64,000 nucleotides of DNA from Blasia pusilla (Eukaryota > Marchantiophyta > Marchantiopsida > Blasiales), in the NCBI GenBank assembly GCA_050084515.1, contig CM114273.1, positions 4,960,001 to 5,024,000 of the forward strand. The letters run 5' to 3'. The notes below the pieces were generated by a model. It saw only the letters and a program-made list of their open reading frames with translations, did no database searches and was not told where the DNA came from. Position numbers and translations under genes: made by a program. This document shows positions 35,607-47,793 of this stretch, piece after piece; positions within the stretch are counted from its first letter, which is position 1, and each line of letters begins with the position of its first letter.

Positions 35607-36660
35607 TCAAGCTCTATTGTCGCTCAAGTAAGCATGTGTGTCACAAAACTCTTTAAACAATGGTGCTCGCACTAGTTCATCCGCGATTATTCTTCTCCTC
35701 TCACTTGTACTTCCAGGTTGTGATTGGATAAGCCCACCATTCATCCTATTATCCACTGGATTGATGTCTTGTGGTAAGGGCTTTGCATGTAGGATAACAA
35801 AATTATGCAAGACTCCACATGCAAGCGTTACTTTAGAAACCATTTCTAGAGATATTGGGCAATCATGTAGAATTGTCCATCTTCCTTTCAAATGACCAAA
35901 TGCATTTCCTATTGTCACTCTTGCCTTTGATGTATGTCTATCAAATATATATTCCAATGGATTGCCTTGATGTAAGTATCAATGGAAATACTTTAATAGC
36001 CATGGTCGTAGGGGATAGGCGGTATCCCCAAGTATTATGGGCGGAATGACTTGAAGTTCTCCGTGATCAAGTGGCAATGTAATTTCTGGCTGAGAAAGGA
36101 AACGTTTCTCTTCAATGCATTGAAACACTGTAGATTGCCTCAAATGTGCAACATCATGAGTAGATCCAGCCTTGGTACAACATAAGTCCCAAAACTTCAG
36201 ATCGGCATCACATATACCTTGGAGAAGCACCGAATAATCAGAGTGACGATTCCTATAGTGCTCTGGGAAATATTTCACAGCAGATTTGAATTTAAGTTTT
36301 ATGTGAGACTTATCTATGGCACTTATGATTTGTTAAACTTCACAAATATGCTTATATTTGCGCATTTGTTCAATCATTTCATCAATTGTTGGCCATCTAA
36401 CATATTTGGCGTACAATTTATGTCTACTCGTTAGAATGTCAATGATAATGGATGTGTATTTGACTATTGTCGATTGTCCAATCTCCTATAAGTCACTCAA
36501 GTGGTGGATTGTGGGCAAATTGGTAGATAACCACCGCAACACACTTTGCTATCTCAACTCTTTTTCTCGCTCTCTCCCACGTTGGCATAGGTGGCATGAA
36601 TGGTTCAATGACATCTACTAGCTTCTGAAAATTTTCAAAAGACATTCTATATGGACTTCT
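35607..36660 (-). pseudogene. PIF/Harbinger (HARBI1-type) transposase remnant
   Basis: Reading the minus strand: RMSFENFQKLVDVIEPFMPP and AKCVAVVIYQFAHNPPL, then after a stop and frame change TIVKYTSIIIDILTSRHKLY, then IDKSHIKLK, LQGICDADLKFWDL, GSTHDVAHLR, ILGDTAYPLRPWLLKYF and finally ARVTIGNAFGHLKGRWTIL. These are the successive HARBI1 blocks. The first two acidic positions survive, but the third (normally E in ARxxxENAFG) is G. With stops and frame changes it cannot be functional. The homologous host gene family HARBI1 is intact in sequence, so this is a transposon copy, not the host gene. Confidence 0.8.
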
Positions 36661-37560
36661 CATGTGAGTGTAAAGAAAATCGTCATTATAAGTCCAAACC
36701 TTTTTATGAATAACCTCCCATCAAGTGAATTGTCTTGGTATTACCCAAAATTCTCTTCCTCCATTTGATTGACTTCGATGCCACTATTCGATCATGAAAT
36801 AGAACATGAATAAACTTTGAATATTGACTTCGTAATCTTCCGTGATCCCATCATAAAAGTAACGAACTCAATTTTACTAAACATTCCACCTTCAAGAAAC
36901 CATACACAAAATAAGAAAAATAAAATCCATAATAATCGTTAGAATAGTGCCAATGAATTTTTTCTTCTTTTTCACATCACATACTATCATTAAATAATTT
37001 GTTGTCATTGAAATGCTATGTTTTGTTCGTGTGATCTTCCTCGTGTGATTTTAATTTTGCTATATATTTTTTCTTTGCGTGACCCGTATACCCGTGACTT
37101 GCAAACCCGTAAAAAAATACTAAAATAAGATCAAACGGAGCCGCGCGCGGCAACGGAGCTTCCATGTGAACCGCCTTTCTCCTGGAACAATCAAGCTCTG
37201 TCAATGTGAACCGCCCTTCTCCTGGAACAATCAAGCTCTCTCAAGCTTTCACGCAGCATCCGGTGGATGTTGTAGGATGAGGTGACAATGCACATGTGGG
37301 TACGAGATTTTGTACAGGATTCGGGAGCCGAGCTTCAGCACTCTGTAGCGTTAAAATCGGAAATTTGAAGCGCGCTAGAAGATTCCCATCTTTATCTCGA
37401 GATTGGCCGGAGGTTATGTCAAGGGATCAGGAGCGGAGCCGAGCCGAGCGGACTCCAGCACTTCACAGGTTCATTGATCCTATCTGAAAATTTGGAAGGA
37501 AGTGAGCGTTTCTGATTTCTGAATCGGAGAAGGATAAGTTCTCACCGGTCTACAAGACAA
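36661..37560. other. Harbinger 3' flank and RAD51 upstream region
   Basis: AT-rich to about 37,130, then abruptly GC-rich. Two copies of a 37-bp-scale sequence (GTGAACCGCCTTTCTCCTGG and GTGAACCGCCCTTCTCCTGG, then AACAATCAAGCTCT) lie at about 37,167 and 37,205, a short tandem duplication. The GC-rich part is the likely RAD51 promoter and 5' UTR. No canonical E2F site was noticed. Confidence 0.45.
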
Positions 37561-37569
37561 GCGGAGGAA

Positions 37570-40500
37570 ATGGAACGTGAAGAAATGTGTGAGGACGCGG
37601 GTGAGGATGAGCAAGGGCTCTTACCATTCGCTGTAGAGAAGCTTCAGGTGAGCAACCGTAGCTTAACTGTGGGAGTTACGCCACGAAAGCAGATTGAGAT
37701 AACATTCCTAGGAATAAGTCCATACAAGAGTGTCCTTGCTATTACGAAGACATTTGTCTCCTCAGCGCTGGGACGCTCCTGCTCTCTCTTAGTCTGACAG
37801 AAATGCAAGTGAAGAATTTCGGTTTACAGAGTGCCAAATCACACCTCCATGGATAAGTGTAATATTGAAAACTCTTCCAGAACTCATTATGCATAAGTAC
37901 ATTTAGTCTTCTGAATGTTGCTCAAGATTTACTACGTTTTAGATTTGTGCACATATGCAGCTCACCATCTCTAGGATTTTCTTAACACTTCCATCCGCCG
38001 GAAGTGTAATCATTACATGTCAATGGTCCGTGTCAACCAGTGCATGGTATCGTGCGAATCCTAAATGGTCTCGTGCAGATTTTTACGTCACACAGGTGTA
38101 CGGAAATGTAAATTGGAAACCTTTCTCAGTAAGATTTTATAGAGCGACAAATTTCCCCTGATTTACCAAATGTCGACTATTGTCTAGGCATGTTATATAG
38201 AAACTGAAGCACACAATCGTCTATGCGTCTGTGACTTCCGTAATTATTCTTGACTGCGAAGAGGGTGAGCTTCTCTGTATGCTTCATGTCAGTCCAGTTT
38301 CATACGGCGGAATATCCATTTACACGTCACAACCCTCTACAATTTCATTTGAAAGTATTTTGTGCCCATTTCATGCATTTGTCATTTTGTGCTCAGTAAC
38401 ACGAGACTGAGAAATTTCCCTCATCGAGTTATTCACAATTCGTCCCGTCAAGAACTTGCAGCAAATCTAGTCAAAGCTTTAATTGGTGTAGCAATTGGAT
38501 GTCAAAGATAATTTCTACCGCTAGAGAGTTGGCTCGCTTCTTAGTCTGTCAATTGCCAACTGACATTCAACTTGGAGTGATTCTGAACAATCGGAAATAT
38601 GTTCTCAATTGACTCGCAGGCCTCTGGTATAGGAGCGAGTGACATAAAAAAACTGAAGGACGCTGGGTACACTACGGTAGAGTCAGTGGCCTTCTCTCCC
38701 ACAAGGGATCTGCTGAGGATCAAAGGCTTGAGTGAGGCGAAGGCTGATAAAATTTCGGAAGCAGGTACTTTTGTACCTCATCAGTGATAAACTTGACATT
38801 TTAGAATGTAAGTGAGCAGTGATGGCTGGAACATTTCTCATTCAATGGGTTGGTTGTGTTGTAACTCAGCGAGCAAGATGGTCCCCATGGGCTTCACCAG
38901 CGCCGCCCAAATGCATGAACAACGATCTGAGCTAATCCAAATCACTACGGGGTCCAAGGAGCTAGACAAGATTCTTAAAGGTGAGTGGATGTGACTCACG
39001 CGAAAGACACAATGCTAATTGAGTGAGCAAAATCTTCAGGCCCTTAGATATGGGCTCTAATTTCGAAGGTCTCTGCAGGGGGCTTCGAGACTGGATCCAT
39101 CACGGAAATGTTTGGAGAGTTCCGAACTGGGAAGACCCAACTGTGCCATACCCTGTGCGTCACTTGTCAGGTGAGAGTCTCATCTGCAGAGTTGCTCGGT
39201 AAATTTGCTTGGTAACACCGTGCTCTGAATGTGGTAAGGGGAGAAAATATCGTGACATAACGTCTTCTGAACTTCAACAATCACTACATCACGTGCCATA
39301 GTACTGTTTCATGCGCAGTCATGTCACAGAATGTTAGCAGTAGAGCATTTAAAATAGTCGCGTGTTTGAATTGATAATAGATATGAATGAGGACTGTCCT
39401 TCCCGAACTCCGTTCATGTGTAGAATCTGAAGAGGATTGTTTCGTTTTTGGGAGGATCCAGCTGCCGATAGCCCAGGGAGGAGGCGAAGGAAAAGCTCTC
39501 TACATAGACGCAGAAGGAACATTCAGACCTCAGCGACTCCTGCAAATTGCCGAGCGGTAGGTTTCACTATGAGTAAAGCTTTCTTCCCAACTGCTGGCGT
39601 ACCTAAAGAAGCCAGTGCCCAATTAGGATTCCCCTCGGTAGTCACAGATGCCCTCGGATCCCTGGAAATTAGTCGCTGACATTTGGAGAGCGAGAGTTGG
39701 AGTTTCGCATACTCCATCCTCAAATTCTCAAAACTGCGAGGGTCTGGTTTGGCTCGTCTAGAATACTTTTCACTTAGTATAGTTGCTAATAGTCTCCAAA
39801 ATTCTGTGGAGTAAAGAGGAATCTAAATCCCCCAACAGCGGGTTGCGGAAGTTCATTGTGGTCCATCACTACTTCACTCAAATATTAGAATACGACGGCA
39901 ATTGGTAGGTTTCAAGGTTAAGAACGAACCCAGCTGATTTCTTTGAATACCGGGGATCTGCAGCATTCAAGTTTGAGGTGGTTTTCAATTCTGTTCATGT
40001 CACATACAAGATTCCAAGGCGATTGTACTTACGTGCGGGAGATGGGGCTCATCCATCTTTTGTTACTGATACAGCTATGGGTTGAATGGTAACGATGTGC
40101 TGGACAACGTAGCATATGCCCGAGCCCACAACACTGACCATCAATCAAAATTACTAGTAGAAGCTGCTGCGATGATGATCGAATCGAGGTATGTCTAGCA
40201 GACCTTTCGTGTGTTAAACATTATTCTCAAGCAACTCGCGATGTAAATGGCCCTTCCCCACATGCCTGAGAGACTGATCTTTGACTTGATTGTAGGTTTG
40301 CCCTAATAGTGGTCGATAGCGCAACAGCTCTGTACAGAACGGATTTCTCTGGGCGAGGTGAGCTTGCGTCCCGGCAAATGCATCTTGGGAGATTTCTAAG
40401 GAGCCTCCAGAAGATAGCAGACGAGGTATTCCATTTCCTATCCACTTAGCTTCAAAGTGTCATTTGTTATGCCGAGAAGTTCCTACTCTTCTCCGCATTC

Positions 40501-41100
40501 CCACATTTCAGAAAGAAACACAGATCAAATGTCACCTCGCAGGAGTACAGGAGGGCAGTGAGGAGTCTTCTTTCCCACGATAGCATACTCAACACTCTTT
40601 TCCCACAGTTCTCCCCGATGGCGAGGATCTCTTCCAGACATGTAGCACCTCCACCTCTTTTACTTGGAATTTTAGCATCAGTCTGCAGATGCTGATTAGA
40701 CACCGAAAGTGACTTCCACTTCCACTGGATCCAGAGTTTCATTCGAGTTTTAATCGGATGTGGCAGTTCGGAGTTGCAGTCGTGATCACAAACCAAGTAG
40801 TCGCACAGGTGGACGGAGCAGCCATGTTTGCTGGTCCACAAGTGAAGGCGATTGGTGGGAACATTCTCGCCCACGCCTCTACAACCAGGTAAGAGACGGC
40901 TTAGAACGAGCGTTCACGCTTTCACTGTCAGTAATGTCAATTGGTGTCTGAGTTTCTCAACGCGTTTCTCTTGTAGGCTTGCTTTGCGTAAGGGAAGGGC
41001 GGAGGAGCGCATCTGTAAGATCATCTGCTCTCCTTGTCTCCCAGAAGCTGAAGCACGCTTTCAAATATCTCCTGAAGGCATCACAGACGCGGCAGATTGA
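37570..41100 (+). CDS. RAD51: RAD51 recombinase, nine exons, complete
   Basis: Exons 37570-37647, 38620-38764, 38870-38980, 39079-39170, 39462-39556, 40075-40188, 40296-40425, 40767-40888 and 40977-41100 join in frame to 336 residues. An N-terminal helix-hairpin-helix domain ([20 protein letters not shown]) precedes the RecA-type core: Walker A GEFRTGKT at 124-131, Walker B LIVVD at 215-219, then [27 protein letters not shown], and the C-terminal [32 protein letters not shown] and IETGSITE-like FETGSITE distinguish it from DMC1. It forms the nucleoprotein filament that performs strand exchange in homologous recombination. All introns are GT-AG and all catalytic residues are present. Intron 1 is the longest (972 bp). 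The start is the only in-frame ATG giving the usual short acidic N-terminus. Confidence 0.97.
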
Positions 41101-42828
41101 AACTCTTCATCTGCCATCATCCATTTCATTGTCCCAAACATTCAAGCGCAGCCCATCGCTCTCCAGAGTTGAGTCCAGGTTTGTTTGGTTCCCATGGACC
41201 AAACTGATGGCTGCATGTGCCTTTGTGAAAACTTGACCTTAGTCTACGGGCCTTGCCCTCTCCGACCTCAAGGTCACGGCGAGAGTGTAGACCACATAGA
41301 GAGTTGTGGATCTGATTCGATTTGAACAAATCTCAAACTTCTAAGTCATGCAGCAAAATCTCGCTCGATGACCACAGCCTATTGTGGCTGAAAAGTGAGA
41401 TCCACCTCGTGCCCGCTGCAGTCAGTTATGACCACAAATGGCCTCCCCTTCAGCAGAGCCGATTAGCTACCCCAGCAAATATCTGCTCCATCCACCCGAC
41501 AGTTCGAGACATCTCGTCCCTCATGAACTGCTCTTCGTCGGGTCTGCCTGTCTATATGCCCAACCACCATTCACCTTCCTGAATTGGCGGTGAACAGCTC
41601 TTAGGCTTACTACAGCCATCGCCTAAGTTTTTCTTCCTGTCCCTATCGCGAAATCCCAGTACCGTCCAGGCAGGGCCTGGGGTCTATGGTCCCAAAGCCA
41701 CGACAGGTAGTTACTAGTGCTGCGTATTGTCTCGTAATCCTGGGTCTACTACTTTAATGAGTAGGCTCTCAATGTCTGTAGGACCTCTCCTGACATTTCT
41801 ACGCCTGCCTCGATTCAAGCGGGATATCTTGAGGTTGCAAGGAAGCTACCTTTCAGAGACCTGGAAATGATGTACACAGTATTGTATTCTATTTCGCTTC
41901 GAAGTCCGGCCCTTCCTTCTAAAAGCGCGAGCTTCTGAGACATGTGGGCCGCCTTGAGATTGCGAGTCGGCAGTTGGACGGGATTAAGATTCCATGTCCC
42001 GAACTCGCACGAAACTGCTCGAGATTCCCCACTTTCTTGGTCCCCTGATTTTTTCACCATCGGCCCCTGACAACGACGACATTTGGAACTGGAGAAACTC
42101 GGGCCTCGCCAGAAACCTTTGTCGTTATTTGTGATCTCACATAAGATGCCTAGCAGTGGGGAGCGATCGGTGGCCAAATTTCATAGGTCAAAATGCTCCT
42201 CGACGGGAACGGAACTTCAACTTGAGCCGCAGTAAGGCTTCCTTCACTGCGCACCTTCCATCCTTGTCGATGTTTCGAGCTCCTCCTCTCCTCTTGCAAC
42301 TCCAACGGGTACGGCCCACGTTCTGAACACCGGAACGGGTGAGTGAACTGCATCGATTCACTGCGTCCCGCCCTCTGGATAGGTTGAGAAGTTGCAGAAG
42401 CCATGAGGTTTGCCGAGTTCTCAGCGACAAGTTTCCCCTACGGCGAGATGGCATGAGAAGAGGGAAACGAGCGCTCAATGCGATGATGTTTGGTGGAGAT
42501 GAAGAATTGCCGTTTCGTCTTCAGATCGTCGGGGAAGAATAGCCTTACGGGAACTACGTGCCCGTAAGGGAATGGAGTTTGGAGAATTAATGAAGTAAGG
42601 GGAGTTAGAATCTCAGAAAAGCCTAGACTATGGAAGGTAGCGATAAATAGGGTTCGACAGAAGCGCTGCATGGATAATAAAGGTAGTCTTTCCGACAGCA
42701 AACAAAAGGTCATGTACAACAATGATCAAGAAGAGAAAGGAGTGTGACATCAGAGCTATGGGCGTGTCTGCTTTTGCACTTGTATTAACTTGTTTGTAAT
42801 TTATATTTTTATGGGAGTGCTTTTTCAA
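41101..42828. other. RAD51 3' flank; possible uncharacterised reading frames on the minus strand
   Basis: Two minus-strand frames have coding-like composition: 42,404-42,150 (begins MASATSQPIQRAG) and 42,177-41,815 (120 codons, with SSKCRRCQGPMVKKSG). They could be exons of one unknown gene, but I found no convincing splice pair and no family. A 9-bp hairpin (CCTTACGGG...CCCGTAAGG) sits at 42,543-42,569. Confidence 0.25.
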
Positions 42829-43728
42829 CTAGTGTGCGGCCCAGAACCGCTTATTGAAGAATGGTGGATCAAAAAATACTTTTGTGGAATGTAGTAAAAG
42901 TAAACGGTGTTGCGGATGTGTAAAAGAGTGCATATGTAGCGCATTTTGGATCTGACAATTAATATAAAAAAGAGCAATGGTTATGGTTCAGGTTGTGGAA
43001 AATAGATAGGCAATGTTCAGTTAAAATGAGGCAAATTTTGTGGATGGAATTCTGTTTGGATAAAGAAGGGCTGCTTGTAGTGGCCACCGTGGACGTGCTC
43101 AAAGTAAAAAGTGCGGTTTTGTCGAAGAGTATTGGTGCTTATGAGGGAGCCTTGGCAGGACGGAAATACATTTTGAATGGCCACTTAGAGATAATTTGAA
43201 CCCAGGACTTGCTGATGTGGTGCACGACTTAGCAGTTCTATGAAGGGTTACGGTGGGTCTGGAATAAATTGTTGAGTTAGCAGATCTTGGAATTTGAAGG
43301 AATTGATTCTGGGAAGGTGATGAACGTTAATCACAACGGCATAAGGAAAGGATGCACGACGTTGCGTATCGAATGGCGGGGCCGCGTAAATGTGGTTGAT
43401 GAGGTGAATTAGTTAGAGATATGAAATGGGAGGATGCAAATATCTGATGGTAGTACCCAAGTGAAAAGTAAGTAGAGAAACATCATGGCCATAATCAACC
43501 ATATGAATAGAGTAATTTTTATGAGATCGAAGAAAATAGAGCCCTCACGGAATCTGAATCAAGATGGTAACAAAATAGATGGCACTTGGCAGCCCCAAGA
43601 GATGAAGTATCGTATGATGTTTGGCAAAATAGTTGTAGAAGGAACATGTAGTGACAACGGGTACAAGGAAATGTACTTCCTAGAACAGAGGTAGTACATG
43701 ACCAACATGAGATACATGTAAACTAGGG

Positions 43729-44082
43729 TCTAAGAAGAGACTGGATTATGGAAGCTTGCAATGCAAGCTTGGGATCTTTGTCAATGTGGTGCTGAACATC
43801 TTTCAAGAAGTCTTTGAAATGAGTCCTTGCATCTTTGAGCTGCTACCTCATATCATGAAGTTCAAGTGCATTTGAAGAACGAGCGTCTTGCTCTAGATGC
43901 AAAACATCAACAAGGCAAGCTATCTCTGCATTAAGACGTAGCGAGTGCTTTTCAGCTTCGTCCAACCCTTGACCAATAGAGTCGTACATGTTGAAATGCT
44001 GGTCCTGGTCATCAACATCCCAATTGGCAGAATCACCTGTGTATCCTTGGTGGAAATCGTGACATGACATGCAAAGCAACAA
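43729..44082 (-). pseudogene. Helitron accessory protein, coiled-coil tail (copy 2)
   Basis: Reads GLDEAEKHSLRLNAEIACLV and LEQDARSSNALELHDMR, a stop, then QLKDARTHFKDFLKDVQHHI and KDPKLALQASIIQSLL. The last two blocks match 16,400-16,546 on the plus strand almost residue for residue (KLKDARSYFKDLL, PKLSLQANIIQSLL). A coiled coil is likely. It lies 1.1 kb downstream of the other accessory exons, so probably a separate exon. Confidence 0.5.
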
Positions 44083-44298
44083 TTAATATGCAGATGTTGA
44101 TGAAAGCTAGAATAATGAAAGCAGAAACAGAAAACATCTTATTGAATTGCAATACAGACCACAAAACGAAGAAGAATACACTAGCAAGTGCAAATATCAT
44201 GCGACTGTCACCTTAAATTGGTCAGGTGTGCAAACTGTGCAACGAGCCGCGGCTCGCGGACAACAAAAATAGGAGATCGATCTCAACCAGTGATTGAG

Positions 44299-44607
44299 CT
44301 ATAAATACCAGATTTCGGAGGCGTTATGATCCTCGTCTTTCGCGTCAACGAAATACATCATCTCCCTGGGGCCGAACCATGTGCACAGATTCTTTGACCA
44401 AATGGTCCGATTCCTGCCATGCAGCCTCTGGACTCTGGAGACTAGCCCACCGTCCGATCCGTCGTCGCTAGAATTGGCGGGTTTACGAACCTTAGCCTCA
44501 CTAATAGCATGCGCATGTCCAAAATACGTTGAGAATGAAGTGGTGGACATTATAACAAAGATATCAGTGAAGCATAACAATGAAAGGATAAAGTTAGTGG
44601 AAATCAT
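44299..44607 (-). pseudogene. Unrecognised reading frame within the Helitron
   Basis: A 102-codon frame with SEAKVRKPANSSDDGSDGG and NRTIWSKNLCTWFGPREMM. It sits between accessory exons and could be one of them. I found no counterpart in the 11-16 kb copy and no family. Confidence 0.25.
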
Positions 44608-45214
44608 GGAAGGACAAAGTAAATTTGAAAGGGAAGAATCTCCAGCTAAGCAGCAGCAAGATTACCAGATTCTTGAATGCAAAAACGAAAGTGAATAGCA
44701 GAATAGAACAGTGGCAGGCATATAAGTTGTGGTGGAATACAAATGGAGGTTCAATATCACGAAACGCATCAAAATGTATTTTATATTTCAAGGTGAGCAT
44801 AGAATGGTACATAACGAATGTAACTACGGAAAATTTAGAATTGAACATTTGGATATTCAAAAAAATAGCTTCATGAGGAGAAATGGGAACTCAAAGGTAG
44901 ATGTGATCAATCAAGTTCTCTAAATCATTTCAGAGTATAGCAAAATAGATCGGTCCATGATAGTAATGCTTGATTATAGATACATTGACGTGAGCTCAAG
45001 GGAAACCTACGCATCAACAACAACATATTAATTAGAACGTATTAAAGTAGCTATGTAATTGAGGTATAGTAGACTAGGTACATGTACATACAGATGAAAA
45101 AGAAATGACGTAGAAATGGACAACAAAAAGTGTAGTCTCATTAAATAGGAGGCTCTAAGATCTGAGGTAGAAGAGAATGGAAAGTTAAACTTACCAAGAG
45201 GGTGATGCTATTGC

Positions 45215-45660
45215 CTACGTGCATTTCCTCTTGCTAGGAGACTGCAAGGTGGAGTTGAACTCACTGGATTGAGACTGAGCAGCACTGTTAATGGCTTCGT
45301 GAACATTCTTAATGGGAGAATTGGCTGAAATGAAATTAGGATCAGAAGGCAAAATGATAACATCATCAAAATTGAAGAGCATCGGGAAATGTGCCGGATT
45401 TTCTACATCAATAGGAATGGGTTGAAATTCAAGAAGATGGCCATTTTCCTGCGTAGTTTTCATCCTATCGGTGATATAAGTAGCTTTAGTAGAAGTAAGG
45501 TCCAACAACATGGTGAGGGGTAGATGCATTTGGTGCCTTAAGACTTAGATCTGATCTAATCTAATACCACCAGATACAAGGTTGAAGAGCCTAGCAACGT
45601 CTTTTCTTTTCAAAGTTGTCTCTTTGAAGTCAACATTCTTATACCTGAGGACCTCCTTCT
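45215..45660 (-). pseudogene. Helitron accessory protein, middle part (copy 2)
   Basis: IQKEVLRYKNVDFKETTLKR, LFNLVSGGIRLDQI, a stop, then LLDLTSTKATYITDRMK, FPMLFNFDDVIILPSDPNF and a basic end SPSKRKCT. It aligns block by block with 15,120-15,475. The C-terminal extension (SPIKNVHEAINSAAQSQSSE) is absent from copy 1. Family unknown. Confidence 0.5.
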
Positions 45661-45779
45661 GGATTCTTGAGAACATTGAAGGAATACATCAGTACCAATT
45701 CCAAAGAGAAGGAGAAGCAAAAGACTAGTGGAACATGGAAATGAAAAGTTCTAATACTAGTACCTCATGCTAATACATC

Positions 45780-46162
45780 TTTGTTCAAGCACCTGAATTT
45801 AGCATCCTATAGCTGGCCCTGGCCTATGAGACTCCGGATCTGTCTCCCTCTTACACATGCTCCCAAAATGCAGGAACCATGCCTAGGTTGTCCATGTATT
45901 TTATCTGATTATCGGTGGGGAATATGAACATGGGCTTGAATTCTTCAGGCTGGGAGTGGATGTCTAATAGAATCATGCTAGCAAAGTCCAGGTAGCTTGA
46001 GGGCACTTGTGGTTTATGAGTTAGACAGAGAAAATTAAGAGAACTCAGCAAATGAGACAAGTAAGGTTTAGAGAGCAACCTGCACTGCTGCTTGAGCGGG
46101 AGTGTAGTTTTGCCGCTGAGATTAAAAATCGGATACATTGCTGGGATTTGGTTCATGCTCAT
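45780..46162 (-). pseudogene. Helitron accessory protein, N-terminal part (copy 2)
   Basis: Contains SYLDFASMILLDIHSQ, FPTDNQIKYMDNLGMVPAFW and, after a one-base shift, RGRQIRSLIGQGQ and DAKFRCLNKD. The homologous run in copy 1 (11,394-11,660) is uninterrupted there, so the original protein can be reconstructed in outline from both. It starts within 200 bp of the end of the helicase and runs the same way. No family recognised. Confidence 0.5.
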
Positions 46163-46345
46163 ACAAATTCAATTGCTCACTCTGCTGCAATGTAGGGGTA
46201 GATCAGACATTACGACCCCTGGTTGAGTTTGCTCTTGCCGACATGCTTAGATAAAGACTGTAGGAATGCAGAGTTAGCAAACACTAGTAATGCCTTGACC
46301 AAATACGAGGAAATCTTCAGATTTGAATGAACCTAGTATCCGCAA

Positions 46346-47766
46346 CTAATCTCTTCTTTTAACCCTAGACAACATCACATAGGCCAGCCCCATTGCAAAG
46401 ATTGATTGGAAAACTAGTAAGCAGGGATCTTCCATTGTGGAACCTTGACTCTTATGCGCAGTCATGACATACCCTAGCATAAGTGGGAAACTCCTCTTGG
46501 TACACTTATGATGGGAATCATACTTGAGAGTAGAGAAATTGGTTCTACCTATTTTGATTGATTGGCCATTAGACTGAAGAATAACAACAATGTAAACTAA
46601 ATGATCATCTTCATAAAGAAGATAAGATATTGTTCCCAAAGAGCCATTTGTTGCTTGACACTTCAAATTTATGTTAGATGTAATCATAACTCGACAGTGG
46701 AGAGCAACAAATGGCACCTGGTGGAAAGATTCATCATTTAACCATATGTTGAATTCTGGTCGTGAAGGAGCATCTGTAATAACATTCACCTTAATAATAG
46801 AAGCATCTCAAAATATTCTCCGAAGAGATAGAAGGTTAAACATGGCAACATCTTCACAATGTGTACAAATTATGGTTGTATCAGATGAGATGAAATCTGT
46901 GGCCTCATTTTCAAATACAAAGCAAGATCCTAGACTCTCATTAATCTGATCTTGTGTGGGAAGACCACATTTGATAGATGTTAGGAATTGATTGTAGAGA
47001 GGATCACTGGAGTGACGAATAGGTGTAATCAGTTCAAAGGAGAGCACATTATGCAGGAAAGTAGAGGAAGAAATATAACAAGCACAAAAAAATTGGAAAC
47101 TTTATGGTTGCAAACAGGTGGAAGCTGACATAGATCTCCTACAAGGAACAACAACTTCCCACCAAGCACATTTTGGCTAGTGCATTTTGCAACTTCATTT
47201 ATACACATTACTATTATCTGCAATATCTTTGTTGTTAGCATAGAGAATTCATTGACAACAATAACTTGGGCAGCCTTAAGTCTCATATAGGAATCCGAAG
47301 TAGCATGCAATGTTGGCATATTGCCACGAATAGGGATGCTGAAAGCCGAATGCACTGTAACTGCTTCTATATGAAGTCGTACAACATCAATACCTGTTGT
47401 GGCAGTGAGTAGAGGTGACAATCCTCTAGATTTCCAATAATCATACATGAATTTCACGAAGAAAGACTTCCCACATCCAGGAGCTCCTTTGAGGAGAACT
47501 AAACGAGAACCTAGGCTCGTGAGTTGGGCAAATAAGAGTTTTTGTTCCGAATTTAAAATTGCTTCACACGGCTCATCGATCAAACTCTCTTCATGTGGAT
47601 GAATAATTTGACTACTTGAGGATTCCAATATAATAAAAGGACTCATGTCAATGTCCAGCTCAGACTGAAGAATGCTAGTTATCTTAGCAAGGATTTCTGC
47701 CTCATGAACTTGACTCCACAAATTTTTAACAGCATGTAGTTTAATTAGCTCGTGGATGTCAGCCAT
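46346..47766 (-). pseudogene. Helitron PIF1-type helicase domain
   Basis: From 47,766: LNSEQKLLFAQLTSLGSRLV, Walker A KGAPGCGKSFFVKFM, TATTGIDVVRL with VTVHSAFSIP, Walker B position VIVVNEFSML, LFLVGDLCQLPPV (motif III). After a frame break come SFELITPIRHS, then QVPFVALHCRVMITSNINLK, PLMLGYVMTAHKSQGSTM (motif V) and MGLAYVMLSRVKRRD (motif VI). Superfamily 1B PIF1 helicases with this layout are the Hel part of RepHel. Walker B has N where the catalytic D belongs, and at least two frame breaks exist, so it is inactive. Its role would be unwinding during rolling-circle transposition. Confidence 0.85.
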
Positions 47767-47793
47767 ATTGTGTATAATTCTTCTATGAAGATA

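Larger units (their letters stand above)
34731..37142. mobile_element. Inactivated PIF/Harbinger transposon
   Basis: The segment holds a transposase remnant (minus, 35,607-36,660) and a second reading frame (plus, 35,041-35,583) whose 3' ends face each other, the two-gene layout typical of PIF/Harbinger elements. It is bracketed by the inverted 10-mers GGCTCCGTTT (34,731-34,740) and AAACGGAGCC (37,133-37,142). The expected three-base target duplication is not obvious, so the ends are provisional. Confidence 0.5.

Noticed and set aside
37570-41100. DMC1 instead of RAD51
   Set aside because: The [17 protein letters not shown] and [18 protein letters not shown] stretches match RAD51; DMC1 has different wording in both places.
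47029-47766. Host PIF1 helicase gene
   Set aside because: It is preceded by Rep and Helitron_like_N domains on the same strand and has a Walker B mutation and frame breaks, so it is the Helitron helicase.
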